A stretch of 62,485 bases of DNA from an uncultured Alloprevotella sp. (GCA_944322325.1 CALUOQ010000014.1:1-62485), one strand, 5' to 3'; positions 18,434-26,974 are shown, numbered from the stretch's first letter. The notes: generated from the sequence alone by a model not told the origin. Program-made: numbers and translations.

Positions 18434-19261
18434 TTATTCTATCTGCATCATATCGGCCAGCTGCACAAAATAATCGTTCGACCAGATTTCCAGCTCCCTG
18501 GGATTCCGGACAAAAGGAAGTACGTCGTTTTTCACTTGACTCATATCGGCTGAAGCCAGCCGCTCTTTCAATAAAGCCACAAATGCCCCTCGGCCTATCC
18601 TTTCGTGATTAAACTGAAGTACACGTTCGGAAAAATGGGCAAAGTCCAGCGGTACGCGGTGGCGGACATACCATTCAAAGTCGTACCAGTCGCGCCCCTT
18701 CACCCGGTTCTTCCACGCCCGGTAGATGAGGGCGTGCATCTTTCCGGCAAACAAATCGGGCAGCGCGAAACAGCGGGTCATGAAAGAGTGTGGCTGTAGG
18801 AGCAGTTTCTGCTCGGTCCTGAAATTCAAGGGTGGCTGGATATCGACTTCGATTTTGATTTTAACGGACTTGTCCGTCCTGAAGGACACGTCGTACGCCT
18901 CCGTGTTATCTTTCAGAAAGGCAGACTCGACTTTGCCGAACCGGATTTTGTCCTTCTTGCGGATTTCCACTTCGCGGCCGACGACGGCGAACTCATCAAT
19001 TATCGGTTGAAAGTATTTCTCGAAGTCAAACTGGGCATCAGGAGCCAGCAGCGAAAAATCCATATCCTCGGAAAACCGCTGAAGCCCGTAAAAAATACGC
19101 AGGCAAGTACCCCCGTAAAAAGCCGCCACGTCGAAGAAGCCGCCTTGGTAAAGCCCGGCAAGTATGACCTGCTGGTTGACTTCGAAAATCGCATTGCGCC
19201 TCTGCTGTTCCGTAGACAAATCGTATGCAGACAGCATGTCGTTGTAAATCCCATTCCTCAT
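18434..19261 (-). CDS. abiEii: AbiEii-type nucleotidyltransferase toxin
   Basis: A 275-residue member of the AbiEii/AbiGii toxin family (DNA polymerase beta-like nucleotidyltransferase fold), the toxic half of AbiE phage-abortive systems. The catalytic motif GGTCLRIFYGLQRFSEDMDFSLL (residues about 49-72) shows the G-G and the S-E-D-M-D-F acidic pair. A second cluster KIKIEVD follows near 137 and a helical tail after it. Its start overlaps the stop of the AbiEi gene by 4 bp (ATGA), so translation is coupled. Base composition is lower in GC than in the flanking genes, a sign of transfer. Confidence 0.88.
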   Translation of the reverse strand: MRNGIYNDMLSAYDLSTEQQRRNAIFEVNQQVILAGLYQGGFFDVAAFYGGTCLRIFYGLQRFSEDMDFSLLAPDAQFDFEKYFQPIIDEFAVVGREVEIRKKDKIRFGKVESAFLKDNTEAYDVSFRTDKSVKIKIEVDIQPPLNFRTEQKLLLQPHSFMTRCFALPDLFAGKMHALIYRAWKNRVKGRDWYDFEWYVRHRVPLDFAHFSERVLQFNHERIGRGAFVALLKERLASADMSQVKNDVLPFVRNPRELEIWSNDYFVQLADMMQIE

Positions 19262-19881
19262 CGTTTCAACAATTTCAGCAAGGTGTGTATCGAATCTGCC
19301 TTTTTACCCACCTTCACGTACTCCTCGAATATCCCGGCGTCCATCTGCTTAAAATCCTCCCACTCCATCCGTATATCCTCCATCAGATAGATTTCCGCCT
19401 CACGCAGGTAACGAAGATTCACCAGGGAATGAGCGATCAGATCGCACAAAGCCTTTTCCGGAGTCGCCATGACAAACGCATAATCCGCTTTCCGGATACT
19501 GACGAGACCTACGGGAAACGCCTCCCGCGAGATGTGCGTATAGTCAAACCGTCCCAATGGCGTATCGAAATGCCTTGCTCGTTTCAATGTCATGGACTGC
19601 TCGGTGTACACGTTCTCCGGTATCAGACCATAATAGCGCAGGGCCGACAACATGGATACGTACGAAGGCGCATAAAGATGGTTGGCTATCAATTCTGTCG
19701 ATAGAGGCTTGCCCGTGATCTCCGGGCTGCACACATATACTCCTTTCTTCAGACGGATAATCTGCTTGTTGCGTTCCAACAAGCGGAGTTTCTGGTCCCC
19801 TCGCCTGATATGAGGGAAAAGGGACTCCAAGGCCGAAGCCGTCACGGGGATATTGCCAATTTGTCGCAAGGAGCCATTCAT
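19258..19881 (-). CDS. abiEi: AbiEi-type antitoxin and autorepressor
   Basis: A 207-residue protein. Residues about 1-60 form a winged HTH (ALESLFPHIRRGDQKLRLLERNKQIIRLKKGVYV), followed by the AbiEi-like domain that neutralises the toxin (HLYAPSYVSMLSALRYYGLIPE, then the TPEKALCDLIAHS landmark). ATG at 19879-19881 is chosen because the MNGSLRQIGNIP start leads into the HTH. A TACCTTTA box ends only 4 bp before it, implying a very short or absent leader. The first gene of the two-gene operon; AbiEi proteins usually repress their own promoter. Confidence 0.83.
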   Translation of the reverse strand: MNGSLRQIGNIPVTASALESLFPHIRRGDQKLRLLERNKQIIRLKKGVYVCSPEITGKPLSTELIANHLYAPSYVSMLSALRYYGLIPENVYTEQSMTLKRARHFDTPLGRFDYTHISREAFPVGLVSIRKADYAFVMATPEKALCDLIAHSLVNLRYLREAEIYLMEDIRMEWEDFKQMDAGIFEEYVKVGKKADSIHTLLKLLKR

Positions 19882-19885
19882 GGCG

Positions 19886-19912
19886 TAAAGGTAGCTATTT
19901 TTTACACACAAA
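19886..19912 (-). promoter_or_regulatory. Putative promoter of the AbiE operon
   Basis: TACCTTTA (19893-19886, one mismatch to TAnnTTTG) with TTTG at 19912-19909, 15 bp upstream, shorter than usual. The start site would fall on or next to the AbiEi ATG, giving a leaderless mRNA. Confidence 0.4.
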
Positions 19913-19982
19913 AGCCTGCCAAACGCGCTTTTCTGTGCAGAAATTTACTTTTTCGCTCCGGCGGCCGGCTGCCGGAATACCT

Positions 19983-20018
19983 AAAAAAATCCCGGCAACG
20001 CTGCGCGTCGTCGGGATT
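19983..20018 (-). terminator. Terminator after the metallo-hydrolase gene
   Basis: AATCCCG pairs with CGGGATT around a G/C-rich stem and is followed by a T run on the minus strand. Confidence 0.75.
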
Positions 20019-20080
20019 ACGCTTCTTAAACAATGTACGCCTAAGCCCTGGTGGCCGGGGACAGAACGGAGCGTTAGCAC

Positions 20081-20899
20081 CTACAGCTCCACCGCCTCGC
20101 CACAGCTCAGGTAGCTGACGGCCGGGCCCATCCGCTCGCGCAGCAGGGCGTACTGGGTCAGGCCCGTGCAGTGCATCGTGAAGTAACGGCAGGCAGGGCG
20201 GGCCAGCAGCCGGTCGGCCAGCGCGTGGATAAAAGCCTCCTCCTGCTCGGGCGGCAGTCCGCTTTTCACCAGGTGCATCCCGGCGAAAACGTGCGTCAGT
20301 GGCCGCGCAGCCAGCTGCTCCGCCCGCTCCATGATGTTCAGCAGTCCGGCGTGGGCGCAGCCGGCGAAGAGCACCGCTCGCCCACCCTCCTCGACCAGGA
20401 GGCTCTGCTCGTGGCGGAAGTCGTCGTTCGCCTCCCGCGTCGGGCCGAAGAGCAGACGGTTGCCCGGCGGATTGAGGCACTGCCCCCGCACGCCGTCGAA
20501 CAGGACCGCGCCGCTACAGACGGGCGTCACGCCACTGCACCGCACCAGCCGCTCGCTGTCGCGCAGCTCGGGGTCGAGACCGATGTACTTCAGCCCGTCC
20601 TCGCGCAGCGAATAGTGAGGCTCGAAGGCGTGGCGGTCCACATAGACCGGGGCCCGGCTGTTCAGCTCGAGAAAGGCGCGAAGGCCGCCGCCGTGGTCGT
20701 AGTGTCCGTGCGAGACGACGGCCCAACCGACAGCCGTCAGGTCGACACCCAGCCGCACCGCGTTATCGGCAAAGAGCCGACGCTGCCCCATGTCGAAGAG
20801 CAGCTGGCGGCCGTCGTCCATGAGGACGTGCAGGCTCAGGCCGTGCTCGCCGGGCAGCCCCACGTGGCTGGTGTTATCGACTAACGAAGTGACCCGCAT
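20081..20899 (-). CDS. MBL-fold metallo-hydrolase
   Basis: A 272-residue metallo-beta-lactamase-fold protein with the HxHxDH metal site at H64-x-H66-x-D68-H69 (SHGHYDHGGG), plus a later GCAHAG segment with a further His. Overall it resembles the group related to dihydropterin/RFA-P synthases and archaeal-type hydrolases. The substrate is unknown. ATG at 20897-20899 overlaps nothing and lies 1 bp from the glutaredoxin-like stop, so the genes yjbQ, grx-like and this one form an operon on the minus strand. Cytoplasmic. Confidence 0.82.
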   Translation of the reverse strand: MRVTSLVDNTSHVGLPGEHGLSLHVLMDDGRQLLFDMGQRRLFADNAVRLGVDLTAVGWAVVSHGHYDHGGGLRAFLELNSRAPVYVDRHAFEPHYSLREDGLKYIGLDPELRDSERLVRCSGVTPVCSGAVLFDGVRGQCLNPPGNRLLFGPTREANDDFRHEQSLLVEEGGRAVLFAGCAHAGLLNIMERAEQLAARPLTHVFAGMHLVKSGLPPEQEEAFIHALADRLLARPACRYFTMHCTGLTQYALLRERMGPAVSYLSCGEAVEL

Positions 20900-20900
20900 G

Positions 20901-21200
20901 TCAACAGCCCGTACCGTCCAGACTGCACGCGGCACCTTCGTCCACGGGGCGCGAGCGGAGCCCGGCGTCCTCGGGCGTGAGCGTCACCGTACCGTCCTCG
21001 AGCACGAAGCAGGGGATGCCGACCACGCTGGCCCGCCGCACCCGCTCGAATACCGGCTCGCGGTCACGCAGCCGCAGGAAGGCTTTCAGGTTGCGGACGC
21101 TCTGCCCGATGTCAATCACTTCGTAGTCGGGGTTTCCCTTTACTTGCTCCTCCACGTACACACAGTCGCGGCAGGTGCTCATTCCGTATATCTTAATCAT
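20901..21200 (-). CDS. Glutaredoxin-like protein
   Basis: A 99-residue thioredoxin-fold protein with redox motif C10-R-D-C13 just after the first strand (MIKIYGMSTCRDC). A Pro of the cis-Pro loop follows near VVGIPCFVLEDG. Proteins of this kind in Bacteroidetes are annotated as glutaredoxin-related; the partner is unknown. It lies 18 bp after the YjbQ gene and directly before the metallo-hydrolase gene. Confidence 0.8.
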   Translation of the reverse strand: MIKIYGMSTCRDCVYVEEQVKGNPDYEVIDIGQSVRNLKAFLRLRDREPVFERVRRASVVGIPCFVLEDGTVTLTPEDAGLRSRPVDEGAACSLDGTGC

Positions 21201-21218
21201 GACCGTTAGGGGTTTGGT

Positions 21219-21632
21219 TCACGCGTATATAGTAGCCGTTATCGTCCGCTCGCCGCCGCAGTCGCGGAACTCGCAGAGATAGATGCCCTGCCAGGTGCCG
21301 AGGGCCAGCCGTCCGCCGATGATGGGAAGGGTCAGACTGACGCCGAACAGGGAGCACTTGGCGTGCGCCGGCATGTCGTCGCTGCCCTCGAGCGTGTGGC
21401 GGTAAAAGGGCTCGCCCTCCCTGACCAGGCGGTCCATGACGCGGGCCAGGTCGCCGCGCACGTCGGGGTCGGCGTTTTCGTTAATGGTGAGTGAACAAGA
21501 AGTGTGCCGTAAAAAGAGGTGGAGCAGTCCCGCGGCGGGCAGGGGCCGGGGCAAGTGGGCGAGAATCTCCCGCGTCACCAAGTGGCAGCCCCGCGACATG
21601 GCGGGCAGGCGGAATGTGACTTGCTGTATCAT
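21219..21632 (-). CDS. yjbQ: YjbQ/UPF0047 family protein
   Basis: A 137-residue protein of the YjbQ family. Landmarks: FLRHTSCSLTINENADPDVRGDL, then HTLEGSDDMPAHAKCSLFG and the terminal LGTWQGIYLCEFRDCGGERTI. These carry the conserved His, Asp and Glu. E. coli YjbQ shows weak thiamine-phosphate synthase activity; the physiological role is not settled. ATG at 21630-21632 gives the normal length. First gene of a three-gene operon on the minus strand. Confidence 0.9.
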   Translation of the reverse strand: MIQQVTFRLPAMSRGCHLVTREILAHLPRPLPAAGLLHLFLRHTSCSLTINENADPDVRGDLARVMDRLVREGEPFYRHTLEGSDDMPAHAKCSLFGVSLTLPIIGGRLALGTWQGIYLCEFRDCGGERTITATIYA

Positions 21633-21754
21633 CGTTAGGGATTGTTTTTGTGGCGAAGAGCCGGAATTGTCACCGTTGCCGGAGTGGGCCGGGCGGCGAC
21701 GCACGCCTTCACCCCGGCGAACCGCACCACAGGCGGGCTCGCCGCCCCGGCAAA

Positions 21755-21816
21755 GACAAAAGAAAGAGGCTGCACCTCGCTGTCGGTAAACTCATCCGAC
21801 GCTTTGGTGCAGCCTC
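21755..21816 (-). terminator. Terminator of the tRNA-Tyr gene
   Basis: GAGGCTGCACC and GGTGCAGCCTC (21806-21816 and 21766-21776) pair over 11 bp and are followed on the minus strand by CTTTCTTTTGTC. Confidence 0.85.
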
Positions 21817-21822
21817 ACGTTG

Positions 21823-21905
21823 TGGGCAAAGATGGATTCGAACCACCGAAGGCGAACGCCAGCAGATTTACAGTCTGCCCCATTTGGCCACTCTGGAATT
21901 TGCCC
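21823..21905 (-). tRNA. tRNA-Tyr, anticodon GTA
   Basis: An 83-nt class II tRNA. Acceptor arms GGGCAAA (21905-21899) and TTTGCCC pair fully, with discriminator A at 21823. The T arm GGTGGTTCGAATCC is evident. The anticodon GTA is at 21871-21869 in the loop ACTGTAAAT, and a long variable arm follows. CCA is not encoded. It lies between ribH and yjbQ with its own promoter box and terminator. Confidence 0.97.
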
Positions 21906-21922
21906 TCCCTTTATTGATGGTG

Positions 21923-21930
21923 CAAAGGTA
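21923..21930 (-). promoter_or_regulatory. -7 box of the tRNA-Tyr promoter
   Basis: TACCTTTG on the minus strand directly after the ribH stop, 17 bp before the tRNA 5' end. Confidence 0.65.
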
Positions 21931-21937
21931 AAACTTT

Positions 21938-22426
21938 CTACCGTAACTGCCAAGCAAAATCCACCATTTTTATTGCGGTGACCGCGAACTCGCTTCCTTT
22001 GTTGCCGAGCCGGCCTCCGGCGCGCTCCTCGGCCTGCTCCATCGTGTTGGTGGTGAGCAGTCCGAAAATGACGGGCACCGGACCGTTCAGGTTGAGCTGG
22101 GAAATGCCGCGCGTCACGCCCTCGCAGATGTAGTCGAAGTGGGGCGTATCGCCGCGGACGACACAGCCGATGGCGATGACGGCATCGACCAGTCCGCAGC
22201 GGCTCAGCACCGTGCTGCCGTAGACGAGCTCGAAACTGCCGGGCACGTTCTTCACGATGATGTTGCTTTCCTTCACGCCCTGCGCGGCGAGCGTGTCGAG
22301 CGCGCCTTGCAGGAGTTTGCCGGTGATGGCGTGATTCCACTCGGCCACTACGATGCCGAAGCGCATCTTGCTGGCGTCGGGAACGTTGGCGGACAGGTCG
22401 GCGAGGTTGAAGCTCTTGGACGACAT
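21938..22426 (-). CDS. ribH: 6,7-dimethyl-8-ribityllumazine synthase
   Basis: A 162-residue lumazine synthase, penultimate step of riboflavin synthesis. Visible are the substrate-binding EWNHAIT segment, the PGSFELVYG motif, the [14 protein letters not shown] motif with the catalytic His, and the [25 protein letters not shown] run. Length is normal. It follows the TPR gene by 4 bp, so the two form an operon. Cytoplasmic, probably an icosahedral or pentameric assembly as in the family. Confidence 0.97.
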   Translation of the reverse strand: MSSKSFNLADLSANVPDASKMRFGIVVAEWNHAITGKLLQGALDTLAAQGVKESNIIVKNVPGSFELVYGSTVLSRCGLVDAVIAIGCVVRGDTPHFDYICEGVTRGISQLNLNGPVPVIFGLLTTNTMEQAEERAGGRLGNKGSEFAVTAIKMVDFAWQLR

Positions 22427-22430
22427 GGGC

Positions 22431-23105
22431 TTACTTGGATACGCGTTCGATGTACTTGTCGATGTCGTTGGCCGTAATGCTGGTCATGTATTTGTCCTTG
22501 ATTTCCTGATACAGCTTCAGGGCCTCGTCCTTCTTGTTCTGCGACTCGAGGATTTCGGCGGCTTGCTTCAGGCAGATGGGCGCCATGTTGTTTTCGCCGG
22601 ACAACTCGGCGGCCTTCTTGAAGGTCTCCACGGCCTTGTCGAGCTGCTTGTCGGTGGCGTAGCAGTTGGCCAGCGCGCTCAGGGCGGCGGGCGAGACGGT
22701 CACGTCGTCCTGCGTGTCGAACGCCTCGAGGAACTTGATGGCTTCCTTGGTCTTGCCCTGCTGCGCGTAGCAGAGGCCGGCATAAAGGTTGGCCAGGTTG
22801 CCCGCGTCGGTACTGCCGTACTGGTCGGCAATCTTGACGTAGCCCAGATAACCCTTGCCGTCGCCGTTAAGGGCTTTCTCGTAATCGCGCGTCTCGAAGT
22901 AAGTTTCGCCCAAGGCGAGCATGGTGTCAGCCTTCTCGGAGCGGGGGTCGAAATAGAGGTATTTGGCCGCGAAGGCGCCGCCTACGATGACGATGATGGC
23001 GACGATGCCGGCGATGAGGAGTTTGCGGTTCTTGAGGATGAATGCTTCCGACTGACTGACGGCGTCGGTCAGGTCCAAGGACGAGTTGTTCTTTGCTTGT
23101 GCCAT
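22431..23105 (-). CDS. Membrane-anchored TPR protein
   Basis: A 224-residue protein with one transmembrane segment (about 29-47, [19 protein letters not shown]) and tetratricopeptide repeats over about 60-215 (pairs such as [20 protein letters not shown] and [21 protein letters not shown]). Topology suggests a short cytoplasmic N-terminus with the TPR region in the periplasm, similar to YfgM. A scaffolding or chaperone role is inferred. It precedes ribH by 4 bp, a pairing I recall as common in Bacteroidales, and is divergent from recF. Confidence 0.88.
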   Translation of the reverse strand: MAQAKNNSSLDLTDAVSQSEAFILKNRKLLIAGIVAIIVIVGGAFAAKYLYFDPRSEKADTMLALGETYFETRDYEKALNGDGKGYLGYVKIADQYGSTDAGNLANLYAGLCYAQQGKTKEAIKFLEAFDTQDDVTVSPAALSALANCYATDKQLDKAVETFKKAAELSGENNMAPICLKQAAEILESQNKKDEALKLYQEIKDKYMTSITANDIDKYIERVSK

Positions 23106-23139
23106 TATTTACGTTTGTTTTGTTCAACTTAAAGCGGGG

Positions 23140-23147
23140 CAAAATTA
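23140..23147 (-). promoter_or_regulatory. -7 box of the TPR-ribH operon
   Basis: TAATTTTG on the minus strand, 34 bp before the TPR gene ATG. Confidence 0.55.
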
Positions 23148-23241
23148 GTGTTTTTCCCGTGATTGCGGAAATTATCGGCATCTTTTTTGCCGCAACTCAT
23201 TTTAATTCAGGACCCGCGGCGTGCCGTGCCGCAATTTGTTC

Positions 23242-23249
23242 TAATTTTG
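23242..23249 (+). promoter_or_regulatory. -7 box of the recF promoter
   Basis: TAATTTTG on the plus strand, 24 bp before the recF ATG. Confidence 0.55.
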
Positions 23250-23273
23250 CCGGGCATAACGAGGAGCAGCCGC

Positions 23274-24380
23274 ATGGTAATCGAACAGCTTTCCATACTG
23301 AACTATAAGAACATCGAACAGGCCGAACTGACGTTCTCGCCCAAGATCAATTGTTTCGTCGGGGCCAACGGGATGGGCAAGACCAACGTGCTCGACGCGC
23401 TCTACTACCTTTCGTTCTGCCGGAGCCACACCAACCCGGTCGACGCGCAGGTGGTGCGCCACGGGGCGGAGTTCCTGATGCTTCAGGGGAAGTACCTGAC
23501 CGACGAGGGCGAGCCGGAGGTCATCAGCTGCGGGCTAAAACCGGGCCGCCGCAAGCGGTTCAAGCGCGGCGACAAGGAGTACCGCCGCCTGGCGGAGCAC
23601 ATCGGCGTGGTGCCCCTGGTGCTGATTTCGCCGGCCGACACCGAGCTGATCACGGGCGGCAGCGAGGAGCGCCGCCGCTTCATGGATGTGGTCATCTCGC
23701 AGTACAACCTGGCTTACCTCGACGCCCTCATTCACTACGGGCGTGCCCTTCAGCAACGCAACCAGCTGCTGAAGGCCGAAGCCGAGCCCGACCCCGCCAT
23801 GCTTGACGTCTACGAGGAAATCATGGCCGGGGCGGCCGAGGTCATCTTTGCCGAGCGGGCCAGATTCGTCGAAGCGCTCGTCCCCCTCTTCAGCCGGATT
23901 TATGCCCGCATCGCCGGCGAGGGCGAAAGTGTGGGGCTGACCTACGAGTCGCACTGCGCCCGCGGTCCCCTCATCGGGCAGCTGCGCGACGGCCGGGCCA
24001 AGGAGCGCATCGTGGGGTATACCCTCCACGGCACGCACAAGGACGACCTGACCATGGAGCTCGGCGGCTACCCCGTCAAGCGGGAGGGTTCGCAGGGACA
24101 GTGCAAGACGTACCTCGTCGCCCTGAAGCTGGCGCAGTTCCTGTTCCTGAAACAGACGGGCCGGCGACAGACGCCGCTGCTCCTGCTCGACGACGTGTTC
24201 GACAAACTGGACAGCCGCCGCGTCGCCGAGATTGTCCGCTTGGTCGCCGATGCCAACTACGGCCAGATATTCCTGACCGACACCAACCGGGAACACCTCG
24301 ACCGCATCCTGGAGCAGTCGGGCTGCGACCATGCGCTGTTCCGCGTCGACGAAGGGAGGATCAGCCATGAAGCGGAATAA
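23274..24380 (+). CDS. recF: DNA replication and repair protein RecF
   Basis: A 368-residue SMC-like ATPase that binds gapped DNA and helps load RecA in RecFOR repair. Walker A is GANGMGKTN (near residue 30), the ABC signature region follows near 260-275, and the Walker B/D-loop is LLLLDDVFDKLD. ATG at 23274-23276 gives MVIEQLSILNYKNIEQ, the family start, with GAGGAG upstream; the longer frame crosses the promoter. The next gene starts inside the recF end, so the two are translationally coupled. Confidence 0.96.
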   Translation: MVIEQLSILNYKNIEQAELTFSPKINCFVGANGMGKTNVLDALYYLSFCRSHTNPVDAQVVRHGAEFLMLQGKYLTDEGEPEVISCGLKPGRRKRFKRGDKEYRRLAEHIGVVPLVLISPADTELITGGSEERRRFMDVVISQYNLAYLDALIHYGRALQQRNQLLKAEAEPDPAMLDVYEEIMAGAAEVIFAERARFVEALVPLFSRIYARIAGEGESVGLTYESHCARGPLIGQLRDGRAKERIVGYTLHGTHKDDLTMELGGYPVKREGSQGQCKTYLVALKLAQFLFLKQTGRRQTPLLLLDDVFDKLDSRRVAEIVRLVADANYGQIFLTDTNREHLDRILEQSGCDHALFRVDEGRISHEAE

Positions 24381-24657
24381 GGCGGAACTCCTGCAAGACG
24401 TCATCGGGCGCCTCCTCCGCGAAGAGGGGCTCGAGACGCCGCTCAACGAATACCGCGCCGTCAACGCCTGGGCCGAGGTGGCCGGGCCCGACGTGGCGCG
24501 ATACACCGCCCACGTCTACATCCGCAACCAGACGCTCCACGTGCAGCTCCGCTCGCCGGCCCTGCGCGCCAACCTGATGATGCGCCGCCGCGAGCTGGCC
24601 GACCGCATCAACCGCCACGTAGGCGCCTTCGTCGTCAGCGACGTCATGTTCTACTGA
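24367..24657 (+). CDS. DciA-like (DUF721) protein
   Basis: A 96-residue DUF721 protein. The fold is recognised from the AVNAWAEVAGPDVARYTAHVYIRNQTLHVQL stretch and LRANLMMRRRELADRINRHVG. DUF721 includes DciA, the helicase loader of bacteria lacking DnaC/DnaI; Bacteroidetes versions are short like this one. Its ATG lies 14 bp before the recF stop, in another frame. A replication role is inferred from the family and from the recF neighbourhood. Confidence 0.85.
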   Translation: MKRNKAELLQDVIGRLLREEGLETPLNEYRAVNAWAEVAGPDVARYTAHVYIRNQTLHVQLRSPALRANLMMRRRELADRINRHVGAFVVSDVMFY

Positions 24658-24715
24658 CCGTCCGCGCGGCGCAGTCCCGACCGGCAATACGTCAAACCTC
24701 AACCTTTTCCAGCTT

Positions 24716-25735
24716 ATGCGACCCACGCGCCCCTTTATCCTGCTCCTGCTTCTCGCCGTCCTCATCCCCGGAGCGGACACCCTGCGGGCCGCCCGTCCCT
24801 ACCGCCCGGGCTTCCTCTACCGCGAAGGCCCGCGCCTGATGCTCGACGGCAAGCCATACCGCTCCGCCTCGTTCAACGCGTGCCAGTTCTCCGGCTGCGG
24901 CCATCCCTACGAGCTTTTCCCGGACCGCGAAATCGACAGCCTGATGGCTACCCTGCCGCCGGGAATGCTGATTCGAACGTGGGCTTTCCCCGGCAGCGAG
25001 GACCGCACGGCCCGCCTGCTGCAAATGGCCGACCGCCACGGCCACAAGCTGCTGCTCACGCTGGGCGACGGGCGCAGCTCGTGCGGACACCACGACGGCG
25101 CCCGCGACGGCGACGGCAGCGGCAAGCGCCCCGAGTGGTACGCGGACGGCTACCGGCGGGAATACCTGCCCCACGTGCGCCGCATGGTCGAAAAGTTCAA
25201 GGACGCGCGGGGCGTCGGGATGTGGGAAATCCTGAACGAGGCCGGCGACGCCGACTGGAGGGTCATCAAGCGTTTCTACGACACCATCGCGGCCGAAATC
25301 AAGCGCATCGACCCCGACCACCTCGTGTCGACCGGCTCGTGGGCGCCGTGGGCCTACGGCGGGCTGGAGCACTTCCGCGAGCTCCACGCGGGGCCCTCAA
25401 TCGACGTGGGGTGCGTCCACGAGTACGATTACGACTTCCAGGAACAGAACACCATTGCATCGCCGCACGTCGACGTGGCCCTGCAAGCCCTGCACGGCCT
25501 CGACAAGGTGCTCATCGTCGAGGAAACCGGCATCGAGAGCGGGGACAGCTGCCGCACCAGCCGGAAACGCCGCGCCGAGGCCATGCGCCAAAAGATGGAC
25601 ACCTACTTCAGGAAAGGCGCCGCGGCCGTGCTCATCTGGAACCTGGCGCGCGAGGTCAGGGGCTGTGCGCTCAACTTCTCGCCCGCCGACCCCATGATGG
25701 AGCTGGTGCGCCGCTATCCGGTCAACCGCCACTGA
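24716..25735 (+). CDS. Secreted GH5-like (clan A) glycoside hydrolase
   Basis: A 339-residue protein with signal peptide (ILLLLLAVLIPGADTLRAA, cleavage near residue 26). The rest fits a (beta/alpha)8 retaining glycosidase: acid/base candidate E175 in MWEILNEAGD and nucleophile candidate E269 or E270 in IVEETGI near the end of strand 7. The closest resemblance is to mannanase-like GH5 proteins; exact specificity cannot be read. It is 58 bp after the DUF721 gene and probably in the same transcript, an odd partner for recF. No sorting tail, so probably periplasmic. Confidence 0.7.
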   Translation: MRPTRPFILLLLLAVLIPGADTLRAARPYRPGFLYREGPRLMLDGKPYRSASFNACQFSGCGHPYELFPDREIDSLMATLPPGMLIRTWAFPGSEDRTARLLQMADRHGHKLLLTLGDGRSSCGHHDGARDGDGSGKRPEWYADGYRREYLPHVRRMVEKFKDARGVGMWEILNEAGDADWRVIKRFYDTIAAEIKRIDPDHLVSTGSWAPWAYGGLEHFRELHAGPSIDVGCVHEYDYDFQEQNTIASPHVDVALQALHGLDKVLIVEETGIESGDSCRTSRKRRAEAMRQKMDTYFRKGAAAVLIWNLAREVRGCALNFSPADPMMELVRRYPVNRH

Positions 25736-25741
25736 AAACGC

Positions 25742-25791
25742 CGTCCGTCGCCCCACCCGCTCCCGGCATGGGGCGGACAGGGCGACGGACG
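25742..25791. terminator. Bidirectional terminator
   Basis: CGTCCGTCGCC at 25742-25752 pairs with the arm at about 25780-25791 between the convergent glycosidase and HD genes. Confidence 0.6.
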
Positions 25792-25824
25792 ACCGGAAAT
25801 ACCCTATTTATTAAGGGAAAAGAC

Positions 25825-26364
25825 TCAGCCGAAACGCTCCTGCCACCGGCGGAAGCGCTCCACGCCATCCGGGCCGAAGCGCTCCAGACTGTGGCACACC
25901 TGGTCGACAGTGCGTTCGCGGTCGAGGTGCGTTTTCGAGAAGAACTTGTCGGCATAGCAGACCACCTGCTCCTCGAGCGTCTCGGGAGTGTAGTCGCCCG
26001 GCGGCAGGGGCAATCCCTGCTGCGCAATGGCCGCGGCGGTCAGGCCGGTGCCGGTGTGACGCTCGCATACGCGGGCGATGGCGGGCAGCCCCTCGCGGCG
26101 CATGAGCTGCGCCCCCAGGTAGCCGTGCATCAGGTAGGGCTCGGTGCCGTGGCAGTGAATGCCGGGTGCGTCGGTAAGGAAGATGCCCACGTCGTGCAGC
26201 AAGGCGGCGTCGTGGAGGAAAGTGCGATCGAGCGCCAGTTCGGGATGGCGTTCGGCCACGTCGAGGGCTTTGCGCGCCACGCTCTCGCTGTGTATGAGCA
26301 GGATGCGGCGCAGCTCGTTGTCCTCGGGGTAATACTTGCGGATAAGGCTTAGGGGGTCGGTCAT
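25825..26364 (-). CDS. HD-domain phosphohydrolase-like protein
   Basis: A 179-residue HD-domain protein. The pattern H...HD...D is visible: an early His near ILLIHSESVA, the HD pair in AALLHDVGIF and a later Asp near VVCYADKFF. This subfamily is often annotated as an uncharacterised metal-dependent phosphohydrolase. ATG at 26362-26364 gives a clean start MTDPLSLIRKYY; the frame continues upstream into a terminator. It lies last in the nusB-to-HD block, after the terminator of the DUF5606 gene. Confidence 0.78.
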   Translation of the reverse strand: MTDPLSLIRKYYPEDNELRRILLIHSESVARKALDVAERHPELALDRTFLHDAALLHDVGIFLTDAPGIHCHGTEPYLMHGYLGAQLMRREGLPAIARVCERHTGTGLTAAAIAQQGLPLPPGDYTPETLEEQVVCYADKFFSKTHLDRERTVDQVCHSLERFGPDGVERFRRWQERFG

Positions 26365-26398
26365 GGCGTTACGGTTTCGTCGGAAGGACGTGGAAACG

Positions 26399-26433
26399 AA
26401 AAAATCCCCATCCGCCTTGCGGCGCGGCGGGGA
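26399..26433 (-). terminator. Terminator after the DUF5606 gene
   Basis: TCCCCGCC-type arm and GGGGA arm form a stem followed by TTTTTT on the minus strand. Confidence 0.75.
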
Positions 26434-26467
26434 CCTCACATAGTTTAACCCTAAAAGAGCAGCCCGG

Positions 26468-26893
26468 TCAGGCTTCGGCCTGCGCCGGCTCCTCTTCGTG
26501 AGCCACGAAGTCGGTCATGCCGTTCGTGGCAAGGATGTTGTACCACTGGATGAGCTTCTTGATGTCCGTCAGGTAGACGCGGTCACGGTCGTAGTCGGGC
26601 AGGACTTCGCCCATGAAGGCGCTGAGCTCTTCGGCGGTGGCCTTCTTGACGTCGATGTCTACGGGGGCGGCGTTGTACTTGGTCTTGATGGCGTCGAACA
26701 CGCTCATCAGGGGCACGTCCTCGCCGGTGGTGTACATGGAGACGTCGTTGAGCGACGTCACGCGGTCGCGCGCGGCGGCCGGAATGCGCTTACGGGTTTC
26801 GTCGATGCTTTCTACGATAAGCATGCCGCGTCCTTGCTTGACGAGGGTATACAGTCCGGGTTTCCCGGCGATGGCCAAAACGGTCTTTTCCAT
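26468..26893 (-). CDS. DUF5606-family protein
   Basis: A 141-residue protein that matches, as I recall, the Bacteroidetes-specific DUF5606 family (start ...VLAIAGKPGLYTLVKQGRGMLIVESIDE, end ...DIKKLIQWYNILATNG). No enzymatic motif, no signal peptide and no membrane segment are visible. The acidic Glu-rich tail (EEEPAQAEA) is disordered-looking. Own promoter box upstream and terminator downstream, although it lies in line with the nusB-coaE genes. Function unknown. Confidence 0.85.
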   Translation of the reverse strand: MEKTVLAIAGKPGLYTLVKQGRGMLIVESIDETRKRIPAAARDRVTSLNDVSMYTTGEDVPLMSVFDAIKTKYNAAPVDIDVKKATAEELSAFMGEVLPDYDRDRVYLTDIKKLIQWYNILATNGMTDFVAHEEEPAQAEA

Positions 26894-26922
26894 ACGTGTG
26901 AATTAATAATGAAAAGTGTGCG

Positions 26923-26930
26923 CAAATTTA
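26923..26930 (-). promoter_or_regulatory. -7 box of the DUF5606 gene
   Basis: TAAATTTG on the minus strand, 29 bp before the ATG. Confidence 0.55.
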
Positions 26931-26974
26931 GGGTTTTCCGGAGGATTACCGGAACAGCGGCGGTCAAAAAAAAC

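Noticed and set aside
23140-23249. Replication origin next to recF
   Set aside because: recF often lies near dnaA/dnaN in other phyla, but neither gene is here and the short gap shows no DnaA-box cluster.
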